Source: Flavobacteriales bacterium (GTDB taxonomy: Bacteria; Bacteroidota; Bacteroidia; Flavobacteriales_C; GCA-002722245). From it: DNA of 64,000 nt. Location: contig PBLA01000033.1 in assembly GCA_002722245.1 (NCBI GenBank), forward strand, positions 68,813 to 132,812, written 5' to 3'. Below, in pieces: positions 46,833 to 56,423 of the stretch (the stretch's first letter is position 1; each line of letters begins with the position of its first letter). The translations under genes were made by a program, and so were the position numbers. The notes beneath the pieces were generated by a model. The model was not told the DNA's origin. It saw nothing but the letters and a program-made list of their open reading frames with translations, and made no database searches.

Positions 46833-47777
46833 TTACTTTTTATTTTGAAATTGAGGACTTTTTATAAGTTTTATCAACCCTTCTTCTATAGTAATTAAAT
46901 CCCTTCCTAGTAAATCACGCATCTTTCTATTATCTGGACATCTTCGATTCATATCACCATCCTTTAAAGGAGGTAAGTGAACGATTTTAGACGAACTGTT
47001 TGTGATTTCTATAATCTTTTTAGCCAAATCAATGATTCTTATTTCAGTTTCTCCTCCAATATTTATCACATCATTAATTACCTTATTTTCATAGAGCGCT
47101 TTCAAACATGCATCAATATTATCATCACAATAACAAAAGGTCCTTGTTTGAGAACCATCTCCATATATGGTAATATCTTCTCCTTGTAGCGCTTTGTATA
47201 AAAATTTGGACATTACAAAATCATCGCTTTGTTTTGGTCCATAAGTATTAAAGAATCGAAATATTGTATACTCTAAACCAAATTCCTGATGATATGATCT
47301 TAAAAATGCCTCTCCAATATTTTTAACTACAGCATAAGGAACCTTCGAATTAAGTGGCGTTGTTTGCTCGTGTTGAGGCAACTCCACAGGCTCTCCATAT
47401 ACTTCTGAAGAAGAGGAAAAGAATACTCTTTTTACTCCTGTGCTTTTGGATAAATTTAACACATGCTTAAAGCCTTCAATGTCTCGTAATACCTTAACAG
47501 GATTGTCTTGTGTTCTTTGCACACCAACTAAAGCGGCATAATGGAACACATAATCAAACTTTTTCCCGAGCATAATTTCAGCAATATCACGATACTCATT
47601 AACATCTGCTTTAACAAAACGCCAATTATCCTTTGGTAAATGATGAGGCAATTTTTCTACATTTCCTGTGGACAAATCATCCACAATTACCACATAATTA
47701 TCAGGATTCGTAATTAACTTTTCAGCTAGGACACTTCCTATAAAACCTGCTCCTCCGGTAACTAATATTCTTGTCAT
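46833..47777 (-). CDS. NAD-dependent nucleotide-sugar epimerase/dehydratase
   Basis: 314-residue extended SDR enzyme. The NAD motif GGAGFIGS, the active-site SSSSEVYG and YAVVK (YxxxK), and RFFNTYGPKQS are clear. The wording is close to UDP-glucuronate decarboxylase and UDP-glucose 4-epimerase relatives; I cannot choose between them. Starts one base from the rfbA stop, so nucleotide-sugar supply for surface glycans is likely. Confidence 0.88.
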   Translation of the reverse strand: MTRILVTGGAGFIGSVLAEKLITNPDNYVVIVDDLSTGNVEKLPHHLPKDNWRFVKADVNEYRDIAEIMLGKKFDYVFHYAALVGVQRTQDNPVKVLRDIEGFKHVLNLSKSTGVKRVFFSSSSEVYGEPVELPQHEQTTPLNSKVPYAVVKNIGEAFLRSYHQEFGLEYTIFRFFNTYGPKQSDDFVMSKFLYKALQGEDITIYGDGSQTRTFCYCDDNIDACLKALYENKVINDVINIGGETEIRIIDLAKKIIEITNSSSKIVHLPPLKDGDMNRRCPDNRKMRDLLGRDLITIEEGLIKLIKSPQFQNKK

Positions 47778-47778
47778 T

Positions 47779-48639
47779 TTATTTCACTATATTTTCCATG
47801 TATACACCATAACCACTCTTCTTTAGAGGTTGTGCCAATGCTAACAACTGTTCTCTATCTATAAAACCCATTCGGTAAGCAACCTCTTCAATACACCCAA
47901 TCTTTAGTCCTTGTCGCTCTTCTATGACCTGAACGTATTGACCAGCTTGCATCAAGCTAGAAAAAGTTCCTGTATCTAACCATGCTGTACCTCTATTTAA
48001 TAAGCTTACTTTTAACTTTCCTCTCTTGAGATATTCCGCGTTAACGTCAGTAATTTCATATTCTCCTCGAGGAGATGGTTGAATATTTTTAGCAATATCT
48101 ACTACATCATTATCATAAAAATATAACCCAGGTACTGCATAATTTGATTTCGGAGATTCTGGTTTTTCTTCAATAGAAATCGCGTTCATATTATCATCAA
48201 ACTCTACTACACCATAACGTTCAGGATCAGATACGTGATACGCATAAACCACTCCTCCATCAGGGGAATTATTAGACTGAAGTAAACTAGACATTCCCGA
48301 ACCGTAAAAAATATTATCTCCTAGAACTAAAGCCACATCATCATCCCCGATAAATTCCTCTCCTAAAACAAAAGCCTGGGCTAAACCATTTGGTTCGTGC
48401 TGAATAACATAGTCAAACTTACATCCAATTCTACTTCCATCACCCAATAATTGTTGAAAAGCCAATTGATCATGGGGAGTAGTTATTATTAGAATCTCAT
48501 TAATCCCCGCAAGCATGAGTGTAGAGAGTGGATAATAGATCATTGGTTTGTCGTAAACAGGCATAAGTTGTTTACTAACGGTAAGGGTTAATGGATGCAA
48601 TCTTGTTCCAGAACCTCCTGCCAAAATAATTCCCTTCAT
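47779..48639 (-). CDS. rfbA: Glucose-1-phosphate thymidylyltransferase
   Basis: Makes dTDP-glucose, the entry to dTDP-rhamnose and related sugars. [20 protein letters not shown] with the key Arg and Lys, [29 protein letters not shown] and [10 protein letters not shown] are diagnostic. 286-287 residues, normal. rfbB, rfbC and rfbD are not in the window. The second of two adjacent ATGs (48639) is preferred because the family starts MKGIILAGG. Confidence 0.94.
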   Translation of the reverse strand: MKGIILAGGSGTRLHPLTLTVSKQLMPVYDKPMIYYPLSTLMLAGINEILIITTPHDQLAFQQLLGDGSRIGCKFDYVIQHEPNGLAQAFVLGEEFIGDDDVALVLGDNIFYGSGMSSLLQSNNSPDGGVVYAYHVSDPERYGVVEFDDNMNAISIEEKPESPKSNYAVPGLYFYDNDVVDIAKNIQPSPRGEYEITDVNAEYLKRGKLKVSLLNRGTAWLDTGTFSSLMQAGQYVQVIEERQGLKIGCIEEVAYRMGFIDREQLLALAQPLKKSGYGVYMENIVK

Positions 48640-48645
48640 CATTTT

Positions 48646-51009
48646 TTAATTTTGTTCAGCCCTTTCGGCCTTTATCGTGATTAACTTATCCAAAGTAAGT
48701 AATAAACAAGGTAATAAAATTAGATTAGATAACATGGCAACCAATAGAGTTAGTGCCACTAATAATCCCAATGCTACTGTACCCCCAAACTCTGAGGCAA
48801 CAAAAATACCAAATCCAAAGAATAAAACTACTGAAGTGTAAAACATACTCAACCCTGTCTCTCGAAGTGCCTTAATGACAGAAACCTTAATTGCACCTTC
48901 GTTAACCGCTAATTCTTGACGATACTTCACTAAAAAATGGATGGTATCATCTATTGAAATCCCAAAGGCTATGCTAAAAACAAGAATCGTTGAAGGCTTA
49001 AGATTAATCCCACAATATCCCATTATTGCTGCTGTAATGAATAATGGAAGTATATTGGGCAACAGACTGATTAAAACCATTCGAACATTCTTAAACATTG
49101 CCCCCATTAAAGCCGAAATTATAATTACTGTTAGTATAAGGGACATAATAAGATTGGATATTAACGTTTCAACTCCTTTAGCAACAATGACTCCAATGCC
49201 CGTGAAGGAAAATGAATATTGTTCCGTTCTAAAGATTTTTTCCATTTTTTCTTTCAGTTCAGCCATAAGTACCTTTGTGCGATTCGTTCCCACATCTTTC
49301 ATCTGTAAACTAATCCTTAATTGACTTTTATCTTTTGAAATAAACGCATTTAACATATCCGATGACTGGTCTTTTGAAGAAGACGCATATTGATAAATAA
49401 AACCGAGTTCATTCCTTAAAGGCACACTGTATTCATTTTTATCTCCTCCCCACAATGCTTGCTTACTATATTTTAAGACATCAAGCATGGATAATGGCCG
49501 AGAAAACTCATCATAAGTATCCAATAAATCGTACAACTTTTGAACCTTTTTCAAGGTTTTCGTTTTTAACGCCTTTCCCTTTTTATTCGTTTTAACAATA
49601 ATTTCAAAAGGAACAACTCCATTAAATTTCCCCTCATAATATTTTAAATCTATCATTACAGGATGATCCTCGGGCATATCATCTACCACCAAAGCATCAT
49701 TGTCTAATTGACTTAAACCAAAACCGGCGGTACCTGCGATAAAAATCATAATCACATACACCGTTCCTCTATAATTAATACATACGTTTACGAACCACTC
49801 GATTAACGAGTTTGTCCATCTATAATCTAAGTGTTTATAATGCTTCTCTGCAGGTGGTGATAAATAACTGTATATAATTGGTAAAAGAAGAATAGATAAG
49901 AAAAAAACACCCAGAATACTAATTGATGCAATAATTCCAAATTCTTTTAAAATATCACTTGATGCGAAAATAAATGTAGCAAACCCACTTGCAGTAGTAA
50001 CATTTGTCATGAATGTAGCACCTCCAATTTTCTGTATTACTCTTTTCAATGCAAGTGCCTGATTTTTATGATCTCGATATTCATCAAAGTATTTGTTAAT
50101 CAGAAAGATACAATTTGGTATCCCTATAACAATTACTAAAGGAGGAACTAAACTTGTAAGCACATTCATATTGAACCGAAGTGATCCAAAAACTCCAGTT
50201 TCTGCTAAGCGATGCAACAATCCAAGAGAACCAAACAGCCATACAACCCCGACTGCAACAACAAGTAACGACACAAATACTGCTCGAGGTGCTCTTAGAA
50301 AGAAATATAACAATAAAGCAGTAAGCAAAAATGCCAAGCTAATGAATAGTATAATTTCATTACTAACTTGAGAACTTAATTTTGCTCGAATATACGGCAT
50401 ACCTGAATAGTTGAAATCAATATCCACTTCCTTAGCAAATGCTTCCACTTTGTCGGTTATTGATAAAATATATTGGTTTCTCTTTACGGTTTCTAGAGAG
50501 TCTGAATTTAAGGTTATCGCAATAAGAGAAATTTGATTTTCAGGCAAGTATAAAATACGCTCATAAAATGGTTGATCATGTAATAAGCGAATAGCTTGAT
50601 TAATTTCTTCTTGGGTTTCTGGCTTTTTATGAAAAGCTTTTTCTAATTGAAATTTATTTTTACCCTTGTCAATTCGTAAACATCCAAAATTAGCAAATGA
50701 AAATACACTATCTACGGCTGGTTCCTCTTGTATTTTCTGAGAAAAGTCATAAAACACCTGGAATTTTGGAAGATCGTAAAAAGAAGAATCTTCTGTTGAT
50801 ATTAAAAAAACATTATCATTTGCACCAAATGTATTTTTAAATTCACTGAATATGATCGATGTAGAATCACCAACAGGTAATAACCTCGTAAGATCATAGG
50901 AAACTTTAACATGACCCAAATTTGAAGCCATAAAGCCAGTAATAGCTATGAGGACAAAAATGACCCAAAGCCTACCCCTTAAAATAATATGAGAAATGTT
51001 ATTCCACAT
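48646..51009 (-). CDS. RND-superfamily (MMPL-type) membrane transporter
   Basis: 787 residues with two similar halves, each one membrane helix, a large periplasmic loop and five more helices (VSNEIILFISLAFLLTALLLYF in the first half; LIMSLILTVIIISALMGAMF in the second). The sterol-sensing/MMPL motif FGISIDDTIHFLVKYRQ lies near the C-terminus. Without fusion or outer-membrane partners nearby it probably moves lipids or hydrophobic molecules. A -7 match TATTTTTG (minus, plus 51027-51034) lies 17 bases upstream. The 198-base gap to korB holds nothing else I can name. Confidence 0.82.
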   Translation of the reverse strand: MWNNISHIILRGRLWVIFVLIAITGFMASNLGHVKVSYDLTRLLPVGDSTSIIFSEFKNTFGANDNVFLISTEDSSFYDLPKFQVFYDFSQKIQEEPAVDSVFSFANFGCLRIDKGKNKFQLEKAFHKKPETQEEINQAIRLLHDQPFYERILYLPENQISLIAITLNSDSLETVKRNQYILSITDKVEAFAKEVDIDFNYSGMPYIRAKLSSQVSNEIILFISLAFLLTALLLYFFLRAPRAVFVSLLVVAVGVVWLFGSLGLLHRLAETGVFGSLRFNMNVLTSLVPPLVIVIGIPNCIFLINKYFDEYRDHKNQALALKRVIQKIGGATFMTNVTTASGFATFIFASSDILKEFGIIASISILGVFFLSILLLPIIYSYLSPPAEKHYKHLDYRWTNSLIEWFVNVCINYRGTVYVIMIFIAGTAGFGLSQLDNDALVVDDMPEDHPVMIDLKYYEGKFNGVVPFEIIVKTNKKGKALKTKTLKKVQKLYDLLDTYDEFSRPLSMLDVLKYSKQALWGGDKNEYSVPLRNELGFIYQYASSSKDQSSDMLNAFISKDKSQLRISLQMKDVGTNRTKVLMAELKEKMEKIFRTEQYSFSFTGIGVIVAKGVETLISNLIMSLILTVIIISALMGAMFKNVRMVLISLLPNILPLFITAAIMGYCGINLKPSTILVFSIAFGISIDDTIHFLVKYRQELAVNEGAIKVSVIKALRETGLSMFYTSVVLFFGFGIFVASEFGGTVALGLLVALTLLVAMLSNLILLPCLLLTLDKLITIKAERAEQN

Positions 51010-51026
51010 CGAACAAAATCAATTTC

Positions 51027-51034
51027 CAAAAATA
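51027..51034 (-). promoter_or_regulatory. -7 element of the RND transporter gene
   Basis: Minus-strand TATTTTTG is a full TAnnTTTG match 17 bases before the start codon; no -33 TTTG at standard spacing was seen. Confidence 0.4.
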
Positions 51035-51207
51035 GAAACTATAATTCATAATTGTAGAATAAAACATTATAGGTTATAAACATTCAGATTTAGTGCAATT
51101 GCGTTGGTTTGTTTTTTGATAGAAAAGATTTTAAAAATTAATACCCCAGACTTTTCTAAATTAGAAACAATGCACATCAATCTAACACTTTTAGCAACGC
51201 CTTAGTT

Positions 51208-52233
51208 CTATTTAATTGTCCAGGTATTAGGCCCTTCCAATAAAGTATTTAGATCTGGCTCTCCTTTTGCCTCCACATGCTTATCAACTTGAGCCTGAAC
51301 GCCGGCCTCGTAAATGGGTCTTTCTTCTTGATAAAAAATACCAAAAGGTCTTGGCAAACAACCATCCTCTCTAGGGTCATCAAAGAAACGCACCAATATA
51401 GACGCCTTTACTTTATCATATTTATCATGAATCCATAATTCTGATTCATCCACATCTTCTAGATTTACTACTTTGGGTGTAAACCCATCAAGAATAATTG
51501 CCTTTTGTTTTTCCTTTCCAAAAAGAAGTGGAGCTCCATGCTCTACGAAAATGGTATTATCAGGCTTGCTGTCTTTCTCTGTAAATGTAAAAAACGCACC
51601 GTCATTGAAAATATTACAATTTTGATAGATCTCTACTAAACTCGTTCCTTTGTGTTTTGACGCTTCTAGTAAAACAGGACGCATATGCTTAGGATCTCTA
51701 TCTAACGTTCTTGCTATGAAGGTAGCATCTGCCCCTTTGGCTAAAGCAAGCGGATTAAATGGATGATCAATAGAACCAAATGGAGTTGATTTTGTAATTT
51801 TTCCTTTTTCAGATGTTGGAGAATACTGACCTTTAGTTAATCCATAAATTTGATTATTAAACATTAAAACATTTACATCAACGTTTCTTCTTAATAAATG
51901 AATAAAGTGATTTCCACCAATAGATAGCGAATCACCGTCTCCCGTTATCATCCACACATTCAAATCAGGCCGAACAGTTTTTAACCCCGTAACAAATGCC
52001 GGTCCTCTTCCATGGATAGAATGCATTCCGTAGGTTTCCATATAGTATGGAAACCTTGACGAACAACCAATACCCGATATAAAAACCGTCTCATCATTAT
52101 TTAACTCAAGTTCAGCACATACACTTTGAACTTGCTTAAGTATTGAATAATCTCCACATCCAGGACACCACTTTACATCTTGATCAGATGCATAATCTTT
52201 AGCCGTAATTTTTTTTGCTTTTACTTCTGCCAT
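51208..52233 (-). CDS. korB: 2-oxoacid:ferredoxin oxidoreductase, beta subunit
   Basis: Thiamine-diphosphate subunit of the enzyme that oxidatively decarboxylates 2-oxoglutarate (or a related 2-oxoacid) with ferredoxin. The Fe-S motif WCPGCGDYSIL near residue 22, GIGCSSR, and the ThDP motif GDGDSLSIGGNHFIHL...NVLMFNN are present. 341 residues. korB follows korA after 10 bases. Substrate choice is inferred from overall similarity to KorB. Confidence 0.92.
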   Translation of the reverse strand: MAEVKAKKITAKDYASDQDVKWCPGCGDYSILKQVQSVCAELELNNDETVFISGIGCSSRFPYYMETYGMHSIHGRGPAFVTGLKTVRPDLNVWMITGDGDSLSIGGNHFIHLLRRNVDVNVLMFNNQIYGLTKGQYSPTSEKGKITKSTPFGSIDHPFNPLALAKGADATFIARTLDRDPKHMRPVLLEASKHKGTSLVEIYQNCNIFNDGAFFTFTEKDSKPDNTIFVEHGAPLLFGKEKQKAIILDGFTPKVVNLEDVDESELWIHDKYDKVKASILVRFFDDPREDGCLPRPFGIFYQEERPIYEAGVQAQVDKHVEAKGEPDLNTLLEGPNTWTIK

Positions 52234-52243
52234 TCCTTTATTT

Positions 52244-54094
52244 TTAAGCTAAAACTTCTTTTACCTTATCTACAATCTCACCAGTTGCAAACGGGAGGCC
52301 TTTAATTTTGTTCAACCCCTTTGCATCCACTAAAAACTTTTCTCGGATAATTTTAATGAATTGACCATTGTTCATTTCAGGCATCACAACCTGGTCAAAC
52401 TTTTTAATCAACTCACCAAGATTTTTAGGTAACGGATTTAAATAACGAACATGCGCATGAGAAACACTGAATCCCTCATCAATTAATTTGGTAGTTGCTG
52501 TTTTTACTGCACCGTAGGTTGAACCCCAACTTAGTAGTAAGACATCTCCTGATTCAGCTCCCGTATCAATTTTTTGTTTTGGGATATAATTGGCAATTTC
52601 ATCCACCTTAGCTTGACGAACTTTTACCATTTTCTCATGATTTTCGGGATCATAAGAAACGTTACCTGTTTCAAAATCCTTTTCTAAACCTCCAATTCTA
52701 TGTGCCAATCCCTTAGTTCCAGGTATGGCCCATGGTCGAACAAGTTTATCGTCTCTTTTATACGGTAAGAAAGCTGGATCTTGAGGCTCTCTTGGCTCCG
52801 CAAAATTCACACTGATATTTTTTAAATCCTCAGATTTCATCACTTCCCAAGGTTCTGAACCATTTGCAATATATCCGTCGGTAAGTAAGAAAACGGGTGT
52901 CATATGCTCAATCGCAATGCGACATGCTTCGTAAGCCGCATCAAAACAATCTTTGGGAGACTGAGCTGCAATAACGGGCACAGGAGATTCTCCATTTCGA
53001 CCGTACATGGCCTGAAATAAATCCGCCTGTTCCGTTTTAGTAGGCAACCCAGTAGAGGGCCCTCCTCGTTGAACATTGATTACAACAAGAGGTAACTCAA
53101 ACATACCTGCCAAACCAATCGCCTCTCCTTTTAATGCAATCCCCGGACCTGAGGATGTTGTAATGCCTAATTTCCCACCAAATGATGCTCCAATCGCCGA
53201 ACAAATGCCTGCAATTTCATCTTCGGCCTGAAAAGTTTTAACGCCAAAATTTTTATACTTCGATAGGAAATGAAGAATATCCGAGGCGGGAGTAATTGGA
53301 TATGTGCCACAAAACAATTCCAATCCTGTTTTTTGACTCGCTGAAATCAATCCTATGGCTGTAGCCTCGTTTCCCATGATATTTCTGTAAGTCCCTGGTT
53401 TTATATTGGCGGGTTTAACCTCGAACCTAGAGGCTATTGCTTCAGCTGTATCGCCGTAATGATACCCAGCTTTAAGTACTGATATATTTGAATTAATTAA
53501 TTCCGGCTTCTTAGCGAACTTAGTTTCAATAAATTTGATGGTATTATCCAATGATCGATTATACATCCAATAGAGAAATCCAAGAACAAACATATTCTTG
53601 GATCGATCAACTATTTTTGTTCCTAGTCCAGATTCTTTTAATGTTTCTCGAGTAATTTTAGTTACATCCACTTCATGGACCTTATACCCATCCAATGTAC
53701 CATCAGTTAGAGGCGTTAGGCCTTCTTCATATTTTGCTAATCGTAAGTTTTTCTTATCGAACCCATCAATATTAGCAATAACGATACCTCCTTTTTTTAA
53801 GGAAGCTAGATTTGATTTTAGTGCTGCAGCGTTCATCACCACAAGCACATCTGCTTGATCACCTGGAGTAAAAAGCTCAATACTACCAAAGTGTAGTTGA
53901 AATCCAGATACACCTGCCACTGTTCCTTGTGGAGCTCTAATCTCTGCAGGGAAATTTGGAAATGTACTAATGTCATTACCCACGAGAGCTGCTGTATCTG
54001 TAAATTGACCTCCAGTTAATTGTATACCATCCCCAGAATCTCCTGCAAACAAAATGGTAACCTCATCCTTTATTTCACTTGTAATTTGCGACAT
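52244..54094 (-). CDS. korA: 2-oxoacid:ferredoxin oxidoreductase, fused gamma-alpha subunit
   Basis: 616 residues: an N-terminal gamma domain (about 1-190; FAGDSGDGIQLTGGQ) fused to the alpha (pyrimidine-binding) domain with TYPITPASDILHFL near residue 270, EDEIAGICSAIGAS and TSSGPGIALKGEA. The gamma-alpha fusion is a known KorA type. With KorB it replaces or supplements 2-oxoglutarate dehydrogenase. A 26-base palindrome lies 13 bases upstream of the start. Confidence 0.92.
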   Translation of the reverse strand: MSQITSEIKDEVTILFAGDSGDGIQLTGGQFTDTAALVGNDISTFPNFPAEIRAPQGTVAGVSGFQLHFGSIELFTPGDQADVLVVMNAAALKSNLASLKKGGIVIANIDGFDKKNLRLAKYEEGLTPLTDGTLDGYKVHEVDVTKITRETLKESGLGTKIVDRSKNMFVLGFLYWMYNRSLDNTIKFIETKFAKKPELINSNISVLKAGYHYGDTAEAIASRFEVKPANIKPGTYRNIMGNEATAIGLISASQKTGLELFCGTYPITPASDILHFLSKYKNFGVKTFQAEDEIAGICSAIGASFGGKLGITTSSGPGIALKGEAIGLAGMFELPLVVINVQRGGPSTGLPTKTEQADLFQAMYGRNGESPVPVIAAQSPKDCFDAAYEACRIAIEHMTPVFLLTDGYIANGSEPWEVMKSEDLKNISVNFAEPREPQDPAFLPYKRDDKLVRPWAIPGTKGLAHRIGGLEKDFETGNVSYDPENHEKMVKVRQAKVDEIANYIPKQKIDTGAESGDVLLLSWGSTYGAVKTATTKLIDEGFSVSHAHVRYLNPLPKNLGELIKKFDQVVMPEMNNGQFIKIIREKFLVDAKGLNKIKGLPFATGEIVDKVKEVLA

Positions 54095-54106
54095 ACTTTT
54101 TATAAA

Positions 54107-54132
54107 AAGACATTTCTAATTAGAAAGGTCTT
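54107..54132. promoter_or_regulatory. 26-base palindrome upstream of korAB
   Basis: AAGACATTTCTAA followed by TTAGAAAGGTCTT: 12 of 13 base pairs match with no spacer. It sits 13 bases before the korA ATG in the gap to the nifU-like gene. It could be an operator for a dimeric regulator or a leader hairpin; no T-run follows, so terminator use is less likely. Confidence 0.45.
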
Positions 54133-54249
54133 GTTGTTATTTAATTTATCCTGTTGAAGCCATTCAAAATCAACAGATTTGTGAAGAGCACAAAAATAAG
54201 ATTATTCCACTAATTTTTAATTATATCAAACATATATTAGACGTGAAAA

Positions 54250-54507
54250 TCAATTAGATGCTAAATTAGTCACCTGCACCGATGTTATTTCCGGAGCTTC
54301 TTGTAAGATATTCTCCTCTATACCGCTCTTAAAGGTCATATTACTCATTGAACACGAACTGCAATTCCCTAAAAACTCTAATGTTAAAACACCGTCATCG
54401 GACAAATCAACCACTTTTACATCTCCACCATCAGAATTAAGAAAAGGCCTTACTTTTGCCAATCCAATATCCACTTTTTCCAAAACTACTTTTTTGTTCT
54501 TAATCAT
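54250..54507 (-). CDS. NifU C-terminal-domain (Nfu-type) Fe-S protein
   Basis: 85 residues corresponding to the Nfu domain, which carries and delivers Fe-S clusters. The family markers KVRPFLNSDGGDVKVVDL and the cluster ligands CSSC (in LGNCSSCSMSNMTFKSGIE) are intact. It lies between mrp and korAB on the same strand, in line with a role in maturing Fe-S enzymes such as KorAB. Confidence 0.93.
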   Translation of the reverse strand: MIKNKKVVLEKVDIGLAKVRPFLNSDGGDVKVVDLSDDGVLTLEFLGNCSSCSMSNMTFKSGIEENILQEAPEITSVQVTNLASN

Positions 54508-54525
54508 GACTTTTAGTTTGTATGA

Positions 54526-55626
54526 TTAATTATTCATCTTTACTAATTTGGTAGGCTCCATTGTTTTGTTCCTCACATCAACAGCATGATCAACCGCTTT
54601 CACCATTTCCTTCAAAGCAATTGCTTGTGGTGTTGTTTCTTGAAGTATTGCAGGTCGTCCAGCTTCCCCTGCTTCACAAATACTTTGAACAAGAGGAATC
54701 TGACCCAATAAGTTCACTCCGAGTTGATTGGCCAATTGCACACCTCCTTCTTTTCCAAAAATGTGATATTTGTTGTTAGGCAATTCGGCTGGAGTAAAGT
54801 ATGCCATATTCTCCACAATTCCGAGAACAGGTACTTTAATATGTTCTACCTGAAACATTCCTACACCTTTTTTTGCGTCAGCTAACGCAATACCTTGGGG
54901 AGTAGTCACAACAATTGCCCCCGTTACAGGGACCGTTTGCACTAAGCTCAGATGAATATCACCCGTTCCTGGAGGTAAATCAATAAGTAAATAATCTAAA
55001 TTCCCCCAATAGGTATCAATAAACATTTGCCTAAGTGCCTTACTTGCCATAGGCCCCCTCCAAACAATCGCCTGATTAGCGTCAGCAAAAAAACCAATGG
55101 AAAGCATTTTTACCCCATAATTTTCAATGGGCTTAATGTAATTCTTCCCGTCAATGTCAATCGTAGATGGTTTTTCTTCGGCAACATCGAACATTAATGG
55201 CATACTCGGACCATAGATATCTGCATCCACTAATCCAACACTATACCCTTGTTCTGCTAAACCAACCGCAAGATTTGAAGTAATTGTTGATTTCCCTACA
55301 CCTCCTTTCCCAGATGAAACTGCAATTATATTTTTAACGCCCGGAAGTACTTTTCTTTGATCCGGCTCGCGATCTTGAGGGAGCGGAATAATATCTGCTT
55401 TGACTTTAATGTCTTTTGAAATAAATCGATGAATAGCAAATTCACAAGCCTCCACCATTTTTTTTCGATTGTGTAATGCCGGATTATGCACTTTAACTGA
55501 AAACGCAATTGATTGTTCCGTAAACACGAGATCATCAACTAATTTAAGTTCCACAATATTCTTTTTGAGATCGGGTTCTTGAACGGAACTCAATGCCTCT
55601 AAAACTTGATCTTTACTTGGTATCAT
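54526..55626 (-). CDS. Mrp/ApbC family Fe-S carrier P-loop ATPase
   Basis: 366 residues. An N-terminal MIP18/DUF59 domain (about 1-75) is followed by the deviant Walker A SSGKGGVGKST near residue 104, DADIYGPSMP, and LIDLPPGTGD. The CxxC that bridges the Fe-S cluster in E. coli Mrp/ApbC is missing: the matching stretch reads VENMAYFTPAELPNNKYH. Nfu-type gene follows directly. A full -7 match TATTTTTG (minus, plus 55650-55657) lies 23 bases upstream. Confidence 0.9.
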   Translation of the reverse strand: MIPSKDQVLEALSSVQEPDLKKNIVELKLVDDLVFTEQSIAFSVKVHNPALHNRKKMVEACEFAIHRFISKDIKVKADIIPLPQDREPDQRKVLPGVKNIIAVSSGKGGVGKSTITSNLAVGLAEQGYSVGLVDADIYGPSMPLMFDVAEEKPSTIDIDGKNYIKPIENYGVKMLSIGFFADANQAIVWRGPMASKALRQMFIDTYWGNLDYLLIDLPPGTGDIHLSLVQTVPVTGAIVVTTPQGIALADAKKGVGMFQVEHIKVPVLGIVENMAYFTPAELPNNKYHIFGKEGGVQLANQLGVNLLGQIPLVQSICEAGEAGRPAILQETTPQAIALKEMVKAVDHAVDVRNKTMEPTKLVKMNN

Positions 55627-55649
55627 ACCTTATTTAGAATAATTCTATA

Positions 55650-55657
55650 CAAAAATA
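55650..55657 (-). promoter_or_regulatory. -7 element of the mrp-nfu unit
   Basis: Minus-strand TATTTTTG, a full TAnnTTTG match 23 bases before the mrp start codon. No standard -33 partner seen. Confidence 0.4.
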
Positions 55658-55798
55658 GGGATTTCACATGAATATTATTTAGGGATGAACTTCAAAAATA
55701 ATGATCAACGGATAACATAATACTTAAACGCATTATGACAAAATGCGAATGTCCTTCCGCTGATCTAAATTAGGTAATGGAATTAACACCTGTTTAAT

Positions 55799-55831
55799 TT
55801 TGGTGTGAACAAAGGAAATGTATTATCTTTA
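55799..55831 (+). promoter_or_regulatory. Promoter of tRNA-Cys
   Basis: TTTG (55799-55802), a 21-base spacer and TATCTTTA (55824-55831, 7 of 8 to TAnnTTTG) lie 15 bases upstream of the tRNA 5' end. Confidence 0.5.
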
Positions 55832-55846
55832 GGTCCAGTTTTAATT

Positions 55847-55918
55847 GGTTGCGTGGCCGAGGGGCTTAGGCACAGGTCTGCAAAACCTGCTACGGCGGTT
55901 CGATTCCGTCCGCAACCT
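55847..55918 (+). tRNA. tRNA-Cys (anticodon GCA)
   Basis: A full cloverleaf can be folded: acceptor GGTTGCG/CGCAACC, D stem GCC/GGC, anticodon stem CAGGT/ACCTG with loop CTGCAAA (anticodon GCA at the centre), and T stem GGCGG/CCGTC with loop TTCGATT. The discriminator base is T, as required for Cys. CCA is not encoded. A terminator follows. Confidence 0.97.
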
Positions 55919-55923
55919 CTACC

Positions 55924-55952
55924 AAAGGAATGTGTCAAACATTCCTTTTTTA
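55924..55952 (+). terminator. Intrinsic terminator of tRNA-Cys
   Basis: Perfect 9-base stem AAAGGAATG/CATTCCTTT (55924-55932, 55940-55948), loop TGTCAAA, then Ts, right after the tRNA. Confidence 0.88.
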
Positions 55953-56059
55953 TTTTAAATACTTCATATTACCCATTCTATATTCCAATTATTTTTATCG
56001 CACATCATCAAAATTGAACTTGATTAGTACCATTGTCTATTACATAATGTAAAAAGTTG

Positions 56060-56067
56060 TAATTTTG
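56060..56067 (+). promoter_or_regulatory. -7 element 5 bases before the panD start
   Basis: TAATTTTG, a full TAnnTTTG match, is followed by CGGCC and the panD ATG. The nearest upstream TTG (56033-56035) is 24 bases away, a little far. Confidence 0.5.
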
Positions 56068-56072
56068 CGGCC

Positions 56073-56423
56073 ATGTTAGTTGAAGTACTAAAATCTAAAA
56101 TCCACAGGGTTACTGTCACAGAAGCTGATTTGAATTACATTGGAAGTATTACTATTGATGAAGACATCATGGATGCGGCGAATGTAATTGAAGGGGAAAA
56201 GGTTCAAATTGTCAACATCAACAATGGTGAACGATTGGAAACTTATATCATTAAAGGACCGAGGGGATCAGGGGCAATTTGCCTCAATGGGCCTGCCGCT
56301 CGTAGAGTTGCAGTAGGTGATATCATTATCATTATCTCCTATGCTCAAATGGATTTTGAAAAAGCTAAACAATTTAAGCCAACCATCGTATTTCCCAATA
56401 CGTCTACTAACCAGATAAAGTAA
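56073..56423 (+). CDS. panD: Aspartate 1-decarboxylase (pyruvoyl enzyme)
   Basis: Makes beta-alanine for pantothenate and CoA. The proenzyme cleaves itself between Gly24 and Ser25 (YIGSITID), and Ser25 becomes the pyruvoyl group. Lys9, Arg54 and Tyr58 are in the expected places, and [11 protein letters not shown] is typical. 116 residues, slightly short of E. coli's 126. The rfaE2 gene follows with no gap. Confidence 0.96.
   Translation: MLVEVLKSKIHRVTVTEADLNYIGSITIDEDIMDAANVIEGEKVQIVNINNGERLETYIIKGPRGSGAICLNGPAARRVAVGDIIIIISYAQMDFEKAKQFKPTIVFPNTSTNQIK

Noticed and set aside
51117-51160. AGAAAAG/CTTTTCT inverted repeat in the korB-RND gap as terminator
   Set aside because: Long loop (over 20 bases), short arms and no T-run on the minus strand.
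55805-56017. 70-codon open frame across tRNA-Cys
   Set aside because: It reads through the complete tRNA and its terminator, so it is not a gene.
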